64,000 nucleotides of DNA. Origin: Lysobacter_L cavernae (GTDB lineage Bacteria; Pseudomonadota; Gammaproteobacteria; Xanthomonadales; Xanthomonadaceae). Where the stretch lies: assembly GCF_042648505.1 (NCBI RefSeq), contig NZ_JBHRXK010000001.1, forward strand, positions 496,001 through 560,000, given 5' to 3'. Positions 8,752 through 19,312 of the stretch are shown here, in pieces; the stretch's first letter is position 1; every line of letters begins with the position of its first letter. Position numbers and translations under genes: made by a program. The notes beneath the pieces are model-generated. The model saw only the letters and a list, made by a program, of their open reading frames with translations. It was not told where the DNA came from and ran no database searches.

Positions 8752-11358
8752 ATGAGTTCAGCCGACCGGCCGCAAGAGCACACGCCCCTGATGAAGCAGT
8801 TTTTCGCCGCCAAGGCGGAGCATCCGGAGGTGCTGCTGTTCTTCCGCATGGGCGATTTCTACGAGTTGTTCTACGACGATGCGCGAAAGGCGGCGCGGCT
8901 GCTCGACATCACCCTGACCCAACGCGGCAATTCGGCCGGCCAGCCGATCCCGATGGCCGGCGTGCCGCATCACGCGGCCGAAGGCTATCTGGCACGGCTG
9001 GTGGCGCTGGGCGAGTCGGTGGCGATCTGCGAGCAGATCGGCGACCCGGCGCTGGCCAAGGGCATCGTCGAGCGCAAGGTGGTGCGCATCGTCACCCCCG
9101 GCACGGTCACCGACGAGGCACTGCTGAGCGAACGCCGCGACACGCTGCTGCTCACCATCGCGCGCAACAAGAATGGCTACGGCCTGGCCTGGGCGGATTT
9201 GGCCGGTGGTCGTTTCCTGGTCAACGAAGTCACGAGCGACGACGCACTGGAAGCCGAACTCGCCCGCCTGGAGCCAGCCGAAACGCTGGTCGCAGACGAA
9301 GACGGCTGGCCGCCTTTCGTGGCCGAACGCAATGGCATCCGGCGGCGACCACCGTGGCTGTTCGACGCCGACAGCGGCCGCCGCCAGCTGCTGCGCTTCT
9401 TCAACCTGCACGACCTGTCCGGTTTCGGCCTGGACGACAAGCCCTTGTCGATCGCCGCCGCCGCGGCGTTGCTGGGCTATGTCGAGGAAACCCAGAAGCA
9501 GCGCCTGCCGCACCTGACCTCGATCGCGGTCGAGTCCGGCGACGGCGCGATCGCGATGAACGCCGCCACGCGCCGCCACCTGGAACTCGATACGCGTGTC
9601 GACGGCGACAGCAAGCACACCCTGCTCGGCATCCTCGATTCGACCATCACCCCGATGGGCGGGCGCCTGCTGCGACGCTGGCTGCACCGGCCACTGCGCG
9701 ACCGCCCGACGCTGCGGTTGCGCCAGCAGGCGGTGGCCACGCTGATCGACTCGCGCACCGGCGACGATGTGCGCGAGCGGTTCCGCGCGCTTGGCGACCT
9801 GGAGCGCATCCTCTCGCGCATCGCCCTGCGCAGCGCGCGCCCACGCGACCTGTCGACCCTGCGCGATGGCCTCGGCCTGCTGCCGGACGTGCGCGGGCTG
9901 CTCGCGCCGCTCGATTCGCCGCTGCTGGCCGCACTGGCCAACGAGCTCGGCGAACACGACGCGCACGCGCACCTGCTGGCCTCGGCGATCGTGCAACAGC
10001 CACCGGTGCTGGCCCGCGACGGCGGCGTGTTCGCCGAAGGCTACGATGCCGAACTCGACGAGTTGCGCACGTTGTCGACCCACGCCGACCAGTTCCTGAT
10101 CGATCTGGAAGCGCGCGAGCGCATCGCCAGCGGCATCGCCACGCTCAAGGTCGGCTACAACCGCGTCCACGGCTACTACCTCGAGGTCAGCAAGGCGCAG
10201 GCCGACAAAGCGCCGACGCACTACACCCGCCGGCAGACACTGAGCAACGCCGAGCGCTACATCACCGAGGAACTCAAGCAGTTCGAGGACAAGGTGCTGT
10301 CGGCGCGCGAACGTGCGCTGAGCCGCGAGCGCCTGCTGTACGAGCAATTGCTGGACGCATTGAACGAGCGGCTGGAACCGCTCAAACGCTGCGCCACCGC
10401 GCTGGCCGAACTCGACGTGCTGGCCTGTTTCGCCGAACGCGCGCAATCGCTGGACTGGGCGCAGCCAGTGTTGAGCGACGAGCCTGGGCTGAGCATCGAG
10501 CGCGGCCGCCACCCGGTGGTCGAGGCAGTGCGCAGTGAGCCGTTCGAGCCGAACGATCTGGTGCTGCACGACGACGTGTCCGGCAATGGCCGCCGCATGC
10601 TGATCATCACCGGCCCCAACATGGGCGGTAAATCGACCTACATGCGCCAGAACGCGCTGATCGTGCTGCTCGCCCACATCGGCAGCTTCGTGCCGGCCAC
10701 GCGCGCGGTGATCGGCCCGATCGACCGCATCCTGACCCGCATCGGCGCCGGTGACGACCTGGCAAAGGGCCAGTCGACCTTCATGGTCGAGATGACCGAG
10801 ACCAGCTACATCCTCCACCACGCCACCGCACAATCACTGGTGCTGATGGACGAGATCGGCCGCGGCACCTCGACCTACGACGGACTCGCGCTGGCCGAAG
10901 CCTGCGCACGCCACCTGGCGCACGTCAACGGCGCCTACACATTGTTCGCCACGCATTACTTCGAACTGACCGCGCTGGCCGAACCCAGCAGCGGCATCGC
11001 CAATGTCCACCTGGACGCGGTCGAGCATCGCGACAAGGACGGCAGCGAGCGGCTGGTGTTCATGCACGCGGTCAAGGACGGCCCGGCCGATCGCAGCTTC
11101 GGCCTGCAGGTGGCCGCGCTCGCAGGCCTGCCCAGGGCCGTGGTGCAGCAGGCGCGCAGCCGGCTGGCCGAACTGGAGCAGCACAGCCGCGACCTTCCGG
11201 CACCGACGCTCGCGCCCGCGACACTGGATGCACCGCAGCAATTCGGCCTGTTCGCGACGTCATCCGCCGCGCTCGATGCACTGGCCTCGATCGACCCGGA
11301 CGAGCTGACGCCCAAGCAGGCGTTGGAAGCGCTGTACCGCCTGAAAGCCCTGATCTGA
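8752..11358 (+). CDS. mutS: DNA mismatch repair protein MutS
   Basis: Recognises base mismatches and small loops and recruits MutL. The 868-residue product has all MutS parts. The mismatch-binding F-x-E motif is in RMGDFYELF near residue 40. The connector and lever/clamp domains follow (VGYNRVHGYYLEVSKA). The ATPase has Walker A TGPNMGGKSTYMRQ, STFMVEMTET, Walker B LVLMDEIGRGTSTYDG and ATHYFEL. The C-terminal tail DPDELTPKQALEALYRLK resembles the tetramerisation region. The ATG at 8752 (MSSADRPQEHTPLMKQ) is placed where similarity to the family begins. The gene appears monocistronic. Confidence 0.97.
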   Translation: MSSADRPQEHTPLMKQFFAAKAEHPEVLLFFRMGDFYELFYDDARKAARLLDITLTQRGNSAGQPIPMAGVPHHAAEGYLARLVALGESVAICEQIGDPALAKGIVERKVVRIVTPGTVTDEALLSERRDTLLLTIARNKNGYGLAWADLAGGRFLVNEVTSDDALEAELARLEPAETLVADEDGWPPFVAERNGIRRRPPWLFDADSGRRQLLRFFNLHDLSGFGLDDKPLSIAAAAALLGYVEETQKQRLPHLTSIAVESGDGAIAMNAATRRHLELDTRVDGDSKHTLLGILDSTITPMGGRLLRRWLHRPLRDRPTLRLRQQAVATLIDSRTGDDVRERFRALGDLERILSRIALRSARPRDLSTLRDGLGLLPDVRGLLAPLDSPLLAALANELGEHDAHAHLLASAIVQQPPVLARDGGVFAEGYDAELDELRTLSTHADQFLIDLEARERIASGIATLKVGYNRVHGYYLEVSKAQADKAPTHYTRRQTLSNAERYITEELKQFEDKVLSARERALSRERLLYEQLLDALNERLEPLKRCATALAELDVLACFAERAQSLDWAQPVLSDEPGLSIERGRHPVVEAVRSEPFEPNDLVLHDDVSGNGRRMLIITGPNMGGKSTYMRQNALIVLLAHIGSFVPATRAVIGPIDRILTRIGAGDDLAKGQSTFMVEMTETSYILHHATAQSLVLMDEIGRGTSTYDGLALAEACARHLAHVNGAYTLFATHYFELTALAEPSSGIANVHLDAVEHRDKDGSERLVFMHAVKDGPADRSFGLQVAALAGLPRAVVQQARSRLAELEQHSRDLPAPTLAPATLDAPQQFGLFATSSAALDALASIDPDELTPKQALEALYRLKALI

Positions 11359-11663
11359 GCCGCTCAGCACGCGCCACGGCGGGCGCCTCACGCGCGCATA
11401 ACGTTCCGGACGTAAGTTGATCCGGTCGTCGGGGCGGGTTTAGCGCGCTGATCAATTGAAACCAGCTATCAAACCGTTTGCAACAAACGATTGTCATTGA
11501 TCGCTGGCGCTCTCTAGCCTGACCCGACAGTGCATCGAGCCTGTGCCAGCACCGGGTCAGCAACAGCGGCCCACCGCTGGCGCTCGCGCTACGAACAAGG
11601 ACCGCGCTCCCCAGGGAATGCGGCCATGGAATCCATGACAGCCAGACAGAGAGCGGAGTAGAC
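11359..11663 (+). other. katG upstream region
   Basis: A 305-base gap between mutS and katG. It holds the palindromic segment at 11450-11502 annotated separately and the katG leader with a GGAG ribosome-binding site about 8 bases before the ATG. No terminator with a T-tract is visible after mutS. Confidence 0.5.
11450..11520 (+). promoter_or_regulatory. Candidate katG promoter and operator (possibly OxyR)
   Basis: Two nested inverted repeats are seen. GATCAAT (11450-11456) pairs with ATTGATC (11496-11502), and CGTTTG (11475-11480) pairs with CAAACG (11484-11489) around CAA. A TTGTCA -35-like hexamer at 11491-11496 overlaps the right arm, and TAGCCT at 11515-11520 could serve as -10 with an 18-base spacer. 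Catalase genes in this group are commonly controlled by OxyR, whose sites are AT-rich paired palindromes next to -35. Assignment to OxyR is inference. Confidence 0.4.
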
Positions 11664-13904
<2,241 letters not shown>

Positions 13905-13926
13905 CCTCATCATCGCGGAGACCACA

Positions 13927-13958
13927 GGCCCGGCGAGCGATCGCCGGGCCTTTTGTTT
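13927..13958 (+). terminator. Rho-independent terminator of katG
   Basis: Perfect 10-bp stem GGCCCGGCGA/TCGCCGGGCC with a GCGA tetraloop, followed by TTTTGTTT, 22 bases past the katG stop codon. Confidence 0.93.
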
Positions 13959-14043
13959 GGCGCGGCAGGGCCATGCGCATCATCACAAACGCTGAACAAT
14001 CCGGCGCTACGATGCTTTTCTTTCTCACCACTGGATGGACGCC

Positions 14044-14646
14044 ATGGCTGCTTCGCTGACCGACGATCTGCTCAACCAGTTGCAGGGTCAGCCGTTGGCC
14101 GAGATCGGCAGCCAGCTCGGGCTGTCGCCATCACAGGCAACCGGTGCGGTGTCGGCCGCGCTGCCGCTCCTGCTCGGCGCGCTGGGCCGTAATGCCAGCC
14201 AGCCGCAGGGCGCCGAGGCATTGTTCGGCGCATTGCAGCGCGATCACTCCGGCCTCGACATCGGCAGCGTACTCGGCACGGTGATGGGCGGCGGTGGTCA
14301 GGGCCAACAGATCCTCGGGCACATCTTCGGCGCGCGCGAGCAAGGCGCGGCTCAGGGGCTGGGCGCGGCCACTGGCCTGGGCAGCGGCCAATCCGGTGCA
14401 TTGTTGAAGTTGCTCGCACCGATCGTGCTCGCCTACGTGTCGAAGCAGATGATGGGCGGCGGCGCACAGTCGGCTTCGCCGCAGATGCTGGGCCAGATGC
14501 TTGGTCAGGAGCAGCAGCAGATCACCCAGCAGGGCGGGCTCGGTGGCGGCCTGCTCGGCGCCGTGCTCGACCGCGACGGCGACGGCGACACCGACTTCTC
14601 CGACCTGATCGGCCTGGCCGGCACTTTCCTTGGCGGTCGTCGCTAG
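14044..14646 (+). CDS. YidB-like (DUF937) protein
   Basis: A 200-residue protein of the DUF937/YidB family, whose function is not established. The N-terminal half has the family helices (LTDDLLNQLQGQPLAEIGSQLG, VSAALPLLLGALGRNA). A Gly/Gln-rich middle follows, with an amphipathic segment LLKLLAPIVLAYVSKQMM. The C-terminus has DRDGDGDTDFSDL, which reads like a single EF-hand or dockerin-type calcium loop (Asp at alternate positions), then LIGLAGTFLGG. No signal peptide. The ATG at 14044 was preferred over 14035 because GGATGGA sits at ribosome-binding distance, but both are possible. A second protein with a related N-terminal domain is encoded at 41727-43193. Confidence 0.75.
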   Translation: MAASLTDDLLNQLQGQPLAEIGSQLGLSPSQATGAVSAALPLLLGALGRNASQPQGAEALFGALQRDHSGLDIGSVLGTVMGGGGQGQQILGHIFGAREQGAAQGLGAATGLGSGQSGALLKLLAPIVLAYVSKQMMGGGAQSASPQMLGQMLGQEQQQITQQGGLGGGLLGAVLDRDGDGDTDFSDLIGLAGTFLGGRR

Positions 14647-14715
14647 GCCGTTGAAGTTCTGAATGCACGCGATCGGCAGGTGCAGACGCCGCGCGCCCGC
14701 ACCGTCGCCGGCCGG

Positions 14716-15138
14716 CTACATCGCGTCGATATCACCCAAGGCACGGATCAGGCGCCGTGCGCGCTTGTCGGGCTTGGTTTCGGGCGGCCGGAAGCCGTTG
14801 CGCTCGGCCGCACGCAGCGCGCGTAGCTGTTCGCGTGCGGCACGTGAGGCCTCGCTTTCGGCGTACAGCGTCTGCGCGACGCTGGCCGGGCTGCGCATGT
14901 CGCTGAGCGCGAGCACGCCGATCTCGAATATTTCCTCGCCGCGTACGACACGCAGCGCATCGCCCGCGCGCAGCACCCGCGACGCCTTGGCGCGTTGCCC
15001 GCCGATCTCGACCTTGCCGGTCTCCACCGCCTGCTTGGCCAGGCTGCGGGTCTTGTAGAAGCGGGCGGCCCACAGCCACACGTCCAACCGCACCACCTGC
15101 ATCGGATTCTGGTTGTCTGTCACAGCGCTTTCCGGCAT
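14716..15138 (-). CDS. hslR: Ribosome-associated heat-shock protein Hsp15 (S4 domain)
   Basis: Small RNA-binding protein that, in E. coli, binds stalled 50S subunits carrying peptidyl-tRNA so that they can be recycled. The 140-residue product contains the S4 fold (VRLDVWLWAARFYKTRSLAKQAVETGKVEIGGQ, KASRVLRAGDALRV) and a basic C-terminal tail rich in Arg and Lys, matching Hsp15 in size and order. Start at 15138 (MPESAVTD) is assumed; an internal ATG at 15102 would give 128 residues, also within the family range. It is convergent with the YidB-like gene and divergent from the MATE exporter. Confidence 0.88.
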   Translation of the reverse strand: MPESAVTDNQNPMQVVRLDVWLWAARFYKTRSLAKQAVETGKVEIGGQRAKASRVLRAGDALRVVRGEEIFEIGVLALSDMRSPASVAQTLYAESEASRAAREQLRALRAAERNGFRPPETKPDKRARRLIRALGDIDAM

Positions 15139-15261
15139 CGACCACCGCCCTATCCGTGTACGGATTATCACAGAACCGCGCCGCATCCACGCCAGCATGA
15201 AGGCATACCGATTCTTCGCCGTCGCAATGCTACGGTGCCGGTCTTTCCCCGTGGTTTCCTC

Positions 15262-16770
15262 ATGACGCCGACCTCGCACAACCTGACCGAAGGACCGATC
15301 GGACGGAACCTGCTGGCGTTCGCCCTTCCCATCCTGGGCGGCAACGTGGCGCAGTCCTTGAACGGGTCGGTCAATGCCGTCTGGGTGGGGCGTTTTCTCG
15401 GCGAGGAAGCGCTGACCGCCACGGCCAACGCCAACAACATCATGTTCTTCCTCATCGGTTCGGTGTTCGGCATCGGCATGGCCGCGACGATCCTGATCGC
15501 CCAGGCCATCGGCGCGCGCGACATCGTCCAGGCACGACGCGTGATGGGCACCAGCGCGACGTTCTTCATCAGCCTGTCGGCGGTGATCGCCGTGCTCGGC
15601 TGGTGGCTGTCGCGGCACCTGCTGGCGGCGATGGGCACGCCGGCGGTGTCGCTGCAGTTGGCCGAGGACTACCTGCAGGTGATCTTCCTTGCGATGCCGA
15701 CGCTGTACGCATTCGCGTTCCTGTCGGCGGCGCTGCGCGGCGCCGGCGATTCGCGCACGCCGTTCCGCTTCCTGTTGGTAGCGGTGCTGCTCGATATCGT
15801 GTTCAACCCGCTGCTGATCTTCGGCATGGGCCCGTTCCCGGAGCTGGGCATCGCCGGCTCGGCATGGGCCACGCTGCTGTCACAGGGCCTGACACTGTGC
15901 GCACTGTTGCTCTATCTGCGCCACAAGCGTCACCCACTGTGGCTGGGACGGCGCGACGCGCACATGTTCAAGGTCGACCTGACGATCCTGCGCGCCCTGG
16001 TGGTCAAGGGCGTGCCGATGGGGCTGCAGATGGTGCTGATCTCGCTGGCGATGATCGCGATGATGGCCATGGTCAACCACTATGGCACCGACACCACGGC
16101 CGCCTACGGCGCCGCCATGCAGCTGTGGACCTATGTGCAGATGCCGGCGATGGCCATCGGCGCGGCGTGCTCGTCGATGGCGGCGCAGAACGTCGGCGCA
16201 GGCCGCTGGGATCGCGTTTCGGCCACGGCGCGGCTCGGCGTGACGTTCAACTTCCTGCTGACCGGCGCACTGATCGCCCCGCTCATCCTGCTCGATCGCT
16301 GGACGCTGGCGCTGTTCCTGCCCGAAGGCAGCAGTGCGCTGGAGATCGCCCGTCATCTCAACCACATCTCGGTGTGGTCATTCCTGTTCTTCGGTGTGAC
16401 CTTCGTGGTGTCGGGCGTGGTGCGCTCGACCGGCGCGGTGATACCGCCGCTACTGATCCTCGCGCTGGCGCTGTGGGGCATCCGCGTGCCGTTCGCCAAC
16501 CTGTTGCAGCCACGGCTGGGCACCGATGCGATCTGGTGGAGCTTTCCGATCAGCGCGGTGTGCTCGATGGTCATGGCGCTGGCGTATTACCGCTGGGGGC
16601 ACTGGCGTCGTGCGCGCATGCTGCCGCCGGATCCGCACGAGGTCGCCGTGCCGGCCGAAGTGCCGGCCGCACCGCCCTCGCCGGTGGCCGACCCGAGCGC
16701 CGAAGCGGACGACCCGCTGCCGCTGCAGCAATCAGCGGCCCTGCACCCCGGACCTGCGACTGAGCGTTAG
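15262..16770 (+). CDS. MATE family efflux transporter
   Basis: A 502-residue inner-membrane protein that exports drugs or metabolites in exchange for Na+ or H+. About twelve hydrophobic segments are seen in two similar halves. The first half carries LAFALPILGGNVAQSLNGSVNAVWVGRFLG and ALRGAGDSRTPF, both typical of MATE/DinF proteins, and the second half carries VKGVPMGLQMVLISLAMIAMM and GAACSSMAAQNVGAGRWDR. The ~50-residue C-terminal tail is Pro/Ala-rich and probably cytoplasmic and unstructured. The ATG at 15262 is where the conserved region starts. Substrate unknown; no regulator is adjacent. A palindromic repeat lies 19 bases after the stop. Confidence 0.9.
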   Translation: MTPTSHNLTEGPIGRNLLAFALPILGGNVAQSLNGSVNAVWVGRFLGEEALTATANANNIMFFLIGSVFGIGMAATILIAQAIGARDIVQARRVMGTSATFFISLSAVIAVLGWWLSRHLLAAMGTPAVSLQLAEDYLQVIFLAMPTLYAFAFLSAALRGAGDSRTPFRFLLVAVLLDIVFNPLLIFGMGPFPELGIAGSAWATLLSQGLTLCALLLYLRHKRHPLWLGRRDAHMFKVDLTILRALVVKGVPMGLQMVLISLAMIAMMAMVNHYGTDTTAAYGAAMQLWTYVQMPAMAIGAACSSMAAQNVGAGRWDRVSATARLGVTFNFLLTGALIAPLILLDRWTLALFLPEGSSALEIARHLNHISVWSFLFFGVTFVVSGVVRSTGAVIPPLLILALALWGIRVPFANLLQPRLGTDAIWWSFPISAVCSMVMALAYYRWGHWRRARMLPPDPHEVAVPAEVPAAPPSPVADPSAEADDPLPLQQSAALHPGPATER

Positions 16771-16789
16771 CGCAAGGCTGAATAAGTGC

Positions 16790-16818
16790 CGTCATTCCCG
16801 CGAAGGCGGGAATGACGG
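16790..16818. repeat. REP-like palindromic repeat, single-hairpin form
   Basis: GTCATTCCCGC and GCGGGAATGAC form an 11-bp stem around GAAG. The flank GGCAAAAGCG also follows the larger element at 27199-27282, suggesting the same repeat family. Such intergenic hairpins are common in xanthomonads and other proteobacteria. Confidence 0.8.
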
Positions 16819-16887
16819 GCAAAAGCGACCTGATCAGCGTTGTCTTACCCGATCGGACGCATCGCGGGCAGCGCAAAGCGAGTTGCC

Positions 16888-16919
16888 ACAAACGCAAACG
16901 GCCGCCCTGAGGCGGCCGT
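16888..16919 (-). terminator. Terminator of the rpsP-rimM-trmD-rplS operon
   Basis: Leftward reading gives ACGGCCGCC, loop TCAG, GGCGGCCGT, then TTTGCGTTTG. It lies 22 bases after the rplS stop codon. Confidence 0.88.
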
Positions 16920-16941
16920 CATCGCGCAGCAAGCCGGAGGA

Positions 16942-17340
16942 TTACTCGGCGGCTGCAGCAGCCTTGGCCTTGGCGTAGGCGGCCAAGTCTTCCTTGATGC
17001 GCGCCTTCTTGCCTTCCAGACCACGCAGGTAGTACAGCTTGCCGGCGCGGACCTTGCCGCGGCGCTTGACGTCGACCGAGTCGATGATCGCGCTGTGGGT
17101 CTGGAACACGCGCTCGACGCCGAAGCCGTGCGAGATCTTGCGGACGGTGAACGACGAGTTCAGGCCGGCATTCTTCTTCGCGATGACCACGCCCTCATAG
17201 GCCTGGACGCGTTCGCGGTTGCCTTCCTTGACCTTGACGTTGACGATCACGGTGTCGCCGGGGCTGAACTCCGGCAGCTGGCGCTGCACCTGTTCGGCTT
17301 CGAAGTTCTGCAGCAGCGTATTGAGCGAGGGCTTGTTCAT
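16942..17340 (-). CDS. rplS: Ribosomal protein L19
   Basis: A 50S subunit protein at the interface with the 30S subunit. The 132 residues include the L19 signature VKEGNRERVQAYEGVVIAKKN and FTVRKISHGFGVERVFQTHS. A basic middle (VDVKRRGKVRAGKLYYLRGLEGKKARIKE) follows, and the Ala/Lys-rich C-terminal tail is longer than in E. coli (115 residues). It is the last gene of the leftward rpsP-rimM-trmD-rplS operon, 129 bases after trmD, and is followed by a terminator. Confidence 0.97.
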   Translation of the reverse strand: MNKPSLNTLLQNFEAEQVQRQLPEFSPGDTVIVNVKVKEGNRERVQAYEGVVIAKKNAGLNSSFTVRKISHGFGVERVFQTHSAIIDSVDVKRRGKVRAGKLYYLRGLEGKKARIKEDLAAYAKAKAAAAAE

Positions 17341-17469
17341 TGGGAGGACCTGTTGAGTCTTGCCTGTTGGTGTCGTTGTAGCGCGAGTGCACGTGGACCC
17401 GCGTCTGGCATGGATGAAGCTAAGAGTGTAGCGAAGCCGCGCATTATAACGGCCTTTTCCCTTGTATGA

Positions 17470-18270
17470 CTAGCAGTTACGCGACTTCGGCCCGCTCTGG
17501 GCCGGGGTAGCGTCCGGGGTTTCGTCCCCTTCCCCGTTCAGCTGGGCCCGGTAGGTGTCGAGCAGCTTGCGGTCGGCTTTGGACAGGGACGCCTCGTCGA
17601 TCAGGTCCGCACGGCGCTGCCAGGTCCGGCCGAGCGACTGCATCCGGCGCCAGCGGGCGATCTCGGCATGGTTGCCGGACATCAGCACCGCCGGCACGTC
17701 GCCGAGTTCATGCTCGACCGGGCGGGTGTAGTGCGGGCAGTCGAGCAGTCCGTCCTCGAAGCTGTCCTGGACCGCCGATTCGGCGTCGTTCAGGGCTCCG
17801 TCCTGCAACCGCGCGACCGCATCGACGACCACCGCCGCTGCCAGCTCGCCACCGGACAATACGTAATCGCCGATCGAGATCTCCTCGTCGACCTCAGCCT
17901 GGATCAGGCGTTCGTCGACGCCCTCGTAGCGACCGCAGAGCAGGATCAGACGCTCGCGGGCGGCCAACTCACGCACCTTGGCCTGGGTCAACGGCGCGCC
18001 CTGTGGGCTCAGGTAGATCACCTTGGCCGGCCGTGGGTCGGCCTCGCGAGCCGCCTTGAGGCTGGCGCGCAGCGGCTCGATCAGCATGACCATGCCGGGG
18101 CCGCCGCCGAACGGGCGCTCGTCGACCCGGCGGTAGTTGCCTTCGGCGTAGTCGCGCGGGTTCCAGCCGTGCAGCGCCAGCAGGCCGCGCTCACCGGCAC
18201 GCCCGACCACGCCGAACGCGGCGCATTGGGCGATGAACTCGGGAAACAGGCTGATGACGTCGATGCGCAC
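17470..18270 (-). CDS. trmD: tRNA (guanine-37-N1)-methyltransferase TrmD
   Basis: Methylates G37 next to the anticodon, preventing frameshifts. The 266-residue SPOUT enzyme shows the trefoil-knot SAM site: FGGGPGMVM, YLSPQGAPLTQ, LLCGRYEGVDERLI and EISIGDYVLSGGELAA. DSFEDGLLDCPHYTRP in the C-terminal half contributes the catalytic Asp in the family. The C-terminal ~20 residues (GDETPDATPAQSGPKSRNC) extend beyond the conserved core and look disordered. It starts 12 bases after rimM, indicating tight co-translation. Confidence 0.97.
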   Translation of the reverse strand: MRIDVISLFPEFIAQCAAFGVVGRAGERGLLALHGWNPRDYAEGNYRRVDERPFGGGPGMVMLIEPLRASLKAAREADPRPAKVIYLSPQGAPLTQAKVRELAARERLILLCGRYEGVDERLIQAEVDEEISIGDYVLSGGELAAAVVVDAVARLQDGALNDAESAVQDSFEDGLLDCPHYTRPVEHELGDVPAVLMSGNHAEIARWRRMQSLGRTWQRRADLIDEASLSKADRKLLDTYRAQLNGEGDETPDATPAQSGPKSRNC

Positions 18271-18282
18271 GGCGCAATCCGG

Positions 18283-18798
18283 TTAGAACTCGGGGTCCCA
18301 GTCGACCGTGACCACCCCGGCCTCGAAATCGACCGCGGTGACGTACTGCGGCTGCACGAACGGGATCATGCGCTCGCGCTCGTCGTCGCGCGCCACCAGC
18401 ACGTCGTTGGCGCCGGTGGCAAACAGGTGCGTGACCGTACCGAGCGGCACGCCGTCGACGGTTACCACGCGCAGGCCTTCCAGATCGACCCAGTAGTACT
18501 CGTCGGGCTGGGGCGGCGGCAGGGCCGAGCGCGGCACGTAGATCTCGGTGCCACGCATCGCTTCGACCGCATCGCGATCATTGACGTCAGGGAACGCGGC
18601 GACCAGGTACTTGCCGCTTTCCTTGCCACGCACGCCCGCAAGCTCGCGCTCGCGGCCTTGCGGGTCGCGGACGATCCAGGGCTGGTAGCGGAAGATCGCG
18701 CTGCGCGGCTCGGTCCAGGACTCGAGCTTGGCTTCGCCACGAACGCCGAAGGCGCCTAGCACCCTGCCCAACAGGATGCGGCGCCCGGAGTCTGTCAT
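18283..18798 (-). CDS. rimM: Ribosome maturation factor RimM
   Basis: Assists 30S subunit maturation by binding S19. The 171-residue product has the N-terminal RimM beta-barrel (ILLGRVLGAFGVRGEAKLESWTEP) and a C-terminal PRC-barrel (PDEYYWVDLEGLRVVT, LGTVTHLFATGANDVLVA, MIPFVQPQYVTAVDFEAGVVTVDWDPEF). The GANDVLVV-like motif is the family signature. It is second in the rpsP-rimM-trmD-rplS operon, 40 bases after rpsP. Confidence 0.96.
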   Translation of the reverse strand: MTDSGRRILLGRVLGAFGVRGEAKLESWTEPRSAIFRYQPWIVRDPQGRERELAGVRGKESGKYLVAAFPDVNDRDAVEAMRGTEIYVPRSALPPPQPDEYYWVDLEGLRVVTVDGVPLGTVTHLFATGANDVLVARDDERERMIPFVQPQYVTAVDFEAGVVTVDWDPEF

Positions 18799-18838
18799 GC
18801 CGGAAACGGCCGCGCGTTGTTCACGCGCGGCCAGCGGA

Positions 18839-19096
18839 TCAGGCGGCAGGAGCGGTCTTGGCCGCCTGCTTGTACAGGTCGGCGACCTTGTCGGTCAGCT
18901 GCGCACCCTGCGACACCCAGTGCTTGACGCGCTCGAGGTTCAGCTCGACGCGCTTCTCGGCGCCCTGGGCGACCGGGTTGTAGAAACCGACGCGCTCGAT
19001 ATTGCGGCCGTCGCGGGCGCTGCGGCTGTCGGTAACGATGATGTGGTAGAAGGGGCGCTTCTTGGCGCCACCACGGGTAAGGCGGATCTTGACCAT
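18839..19096 (-). CDS. rpsP: Ribosomal protein S16
   Basis: An 85-residue 30S protein, first gene of the operon. Begins MVKIRLTRGGAKKRPFYHIIV and continues DSRSARDGRNIERVGFYNP, both diagnostic. The ATG at 19096 is preceded by CAGGAACTGCAG, giving a plausible ribosome-binding site; upstream in-frame codons are not S16-like. A TACAAT -10-like hexamer is found on the same strand at 19150-19155. Confidence 0.97.
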   Translation of the reverse strand: MVKIRLTRGGAKKRPFYHIIVTDSRSARDGRNIERVGFYNPVAQGAEKRVELNLERVKHWVSQGAQLTDKVADLYKQAAKTAPAA

Positions 19097-19149
19097 GTGC
19101 TGCAGTTCCTGTGTTGCCCAGTCGGCGGACGTGCCGAGGTAAGCCGGGC

Positions 19150-19155
19150 ATTGTA
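19150..19155 (-). promoter_or_regulatory. Candidate -10 box for the rpsP operon
   Basis: Leftward reading gives CCTACAATG with hexamer TACAAT (5 of 6 to TATAAT), 54 bases before rpsP. The -35 region is not distinct (GTTTCC at about 17-18 bases). Confidence 0.35.
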
Positions 19156-19312
19156 GGCCATTGACCTGGCGAAGGAAACCCGGCACGACCCTGCCGCGCC
19201 GGTCGCCGGACAGGCCCTTCGGCCTGCCCCGGGCGCGAGCCATCCCGCTAAAAGGGGCCATGAGCCCAGGCCCAGCCCCCCAAGGACAAGGCCTCTGTCC
19301 CGAACGTCCGTA

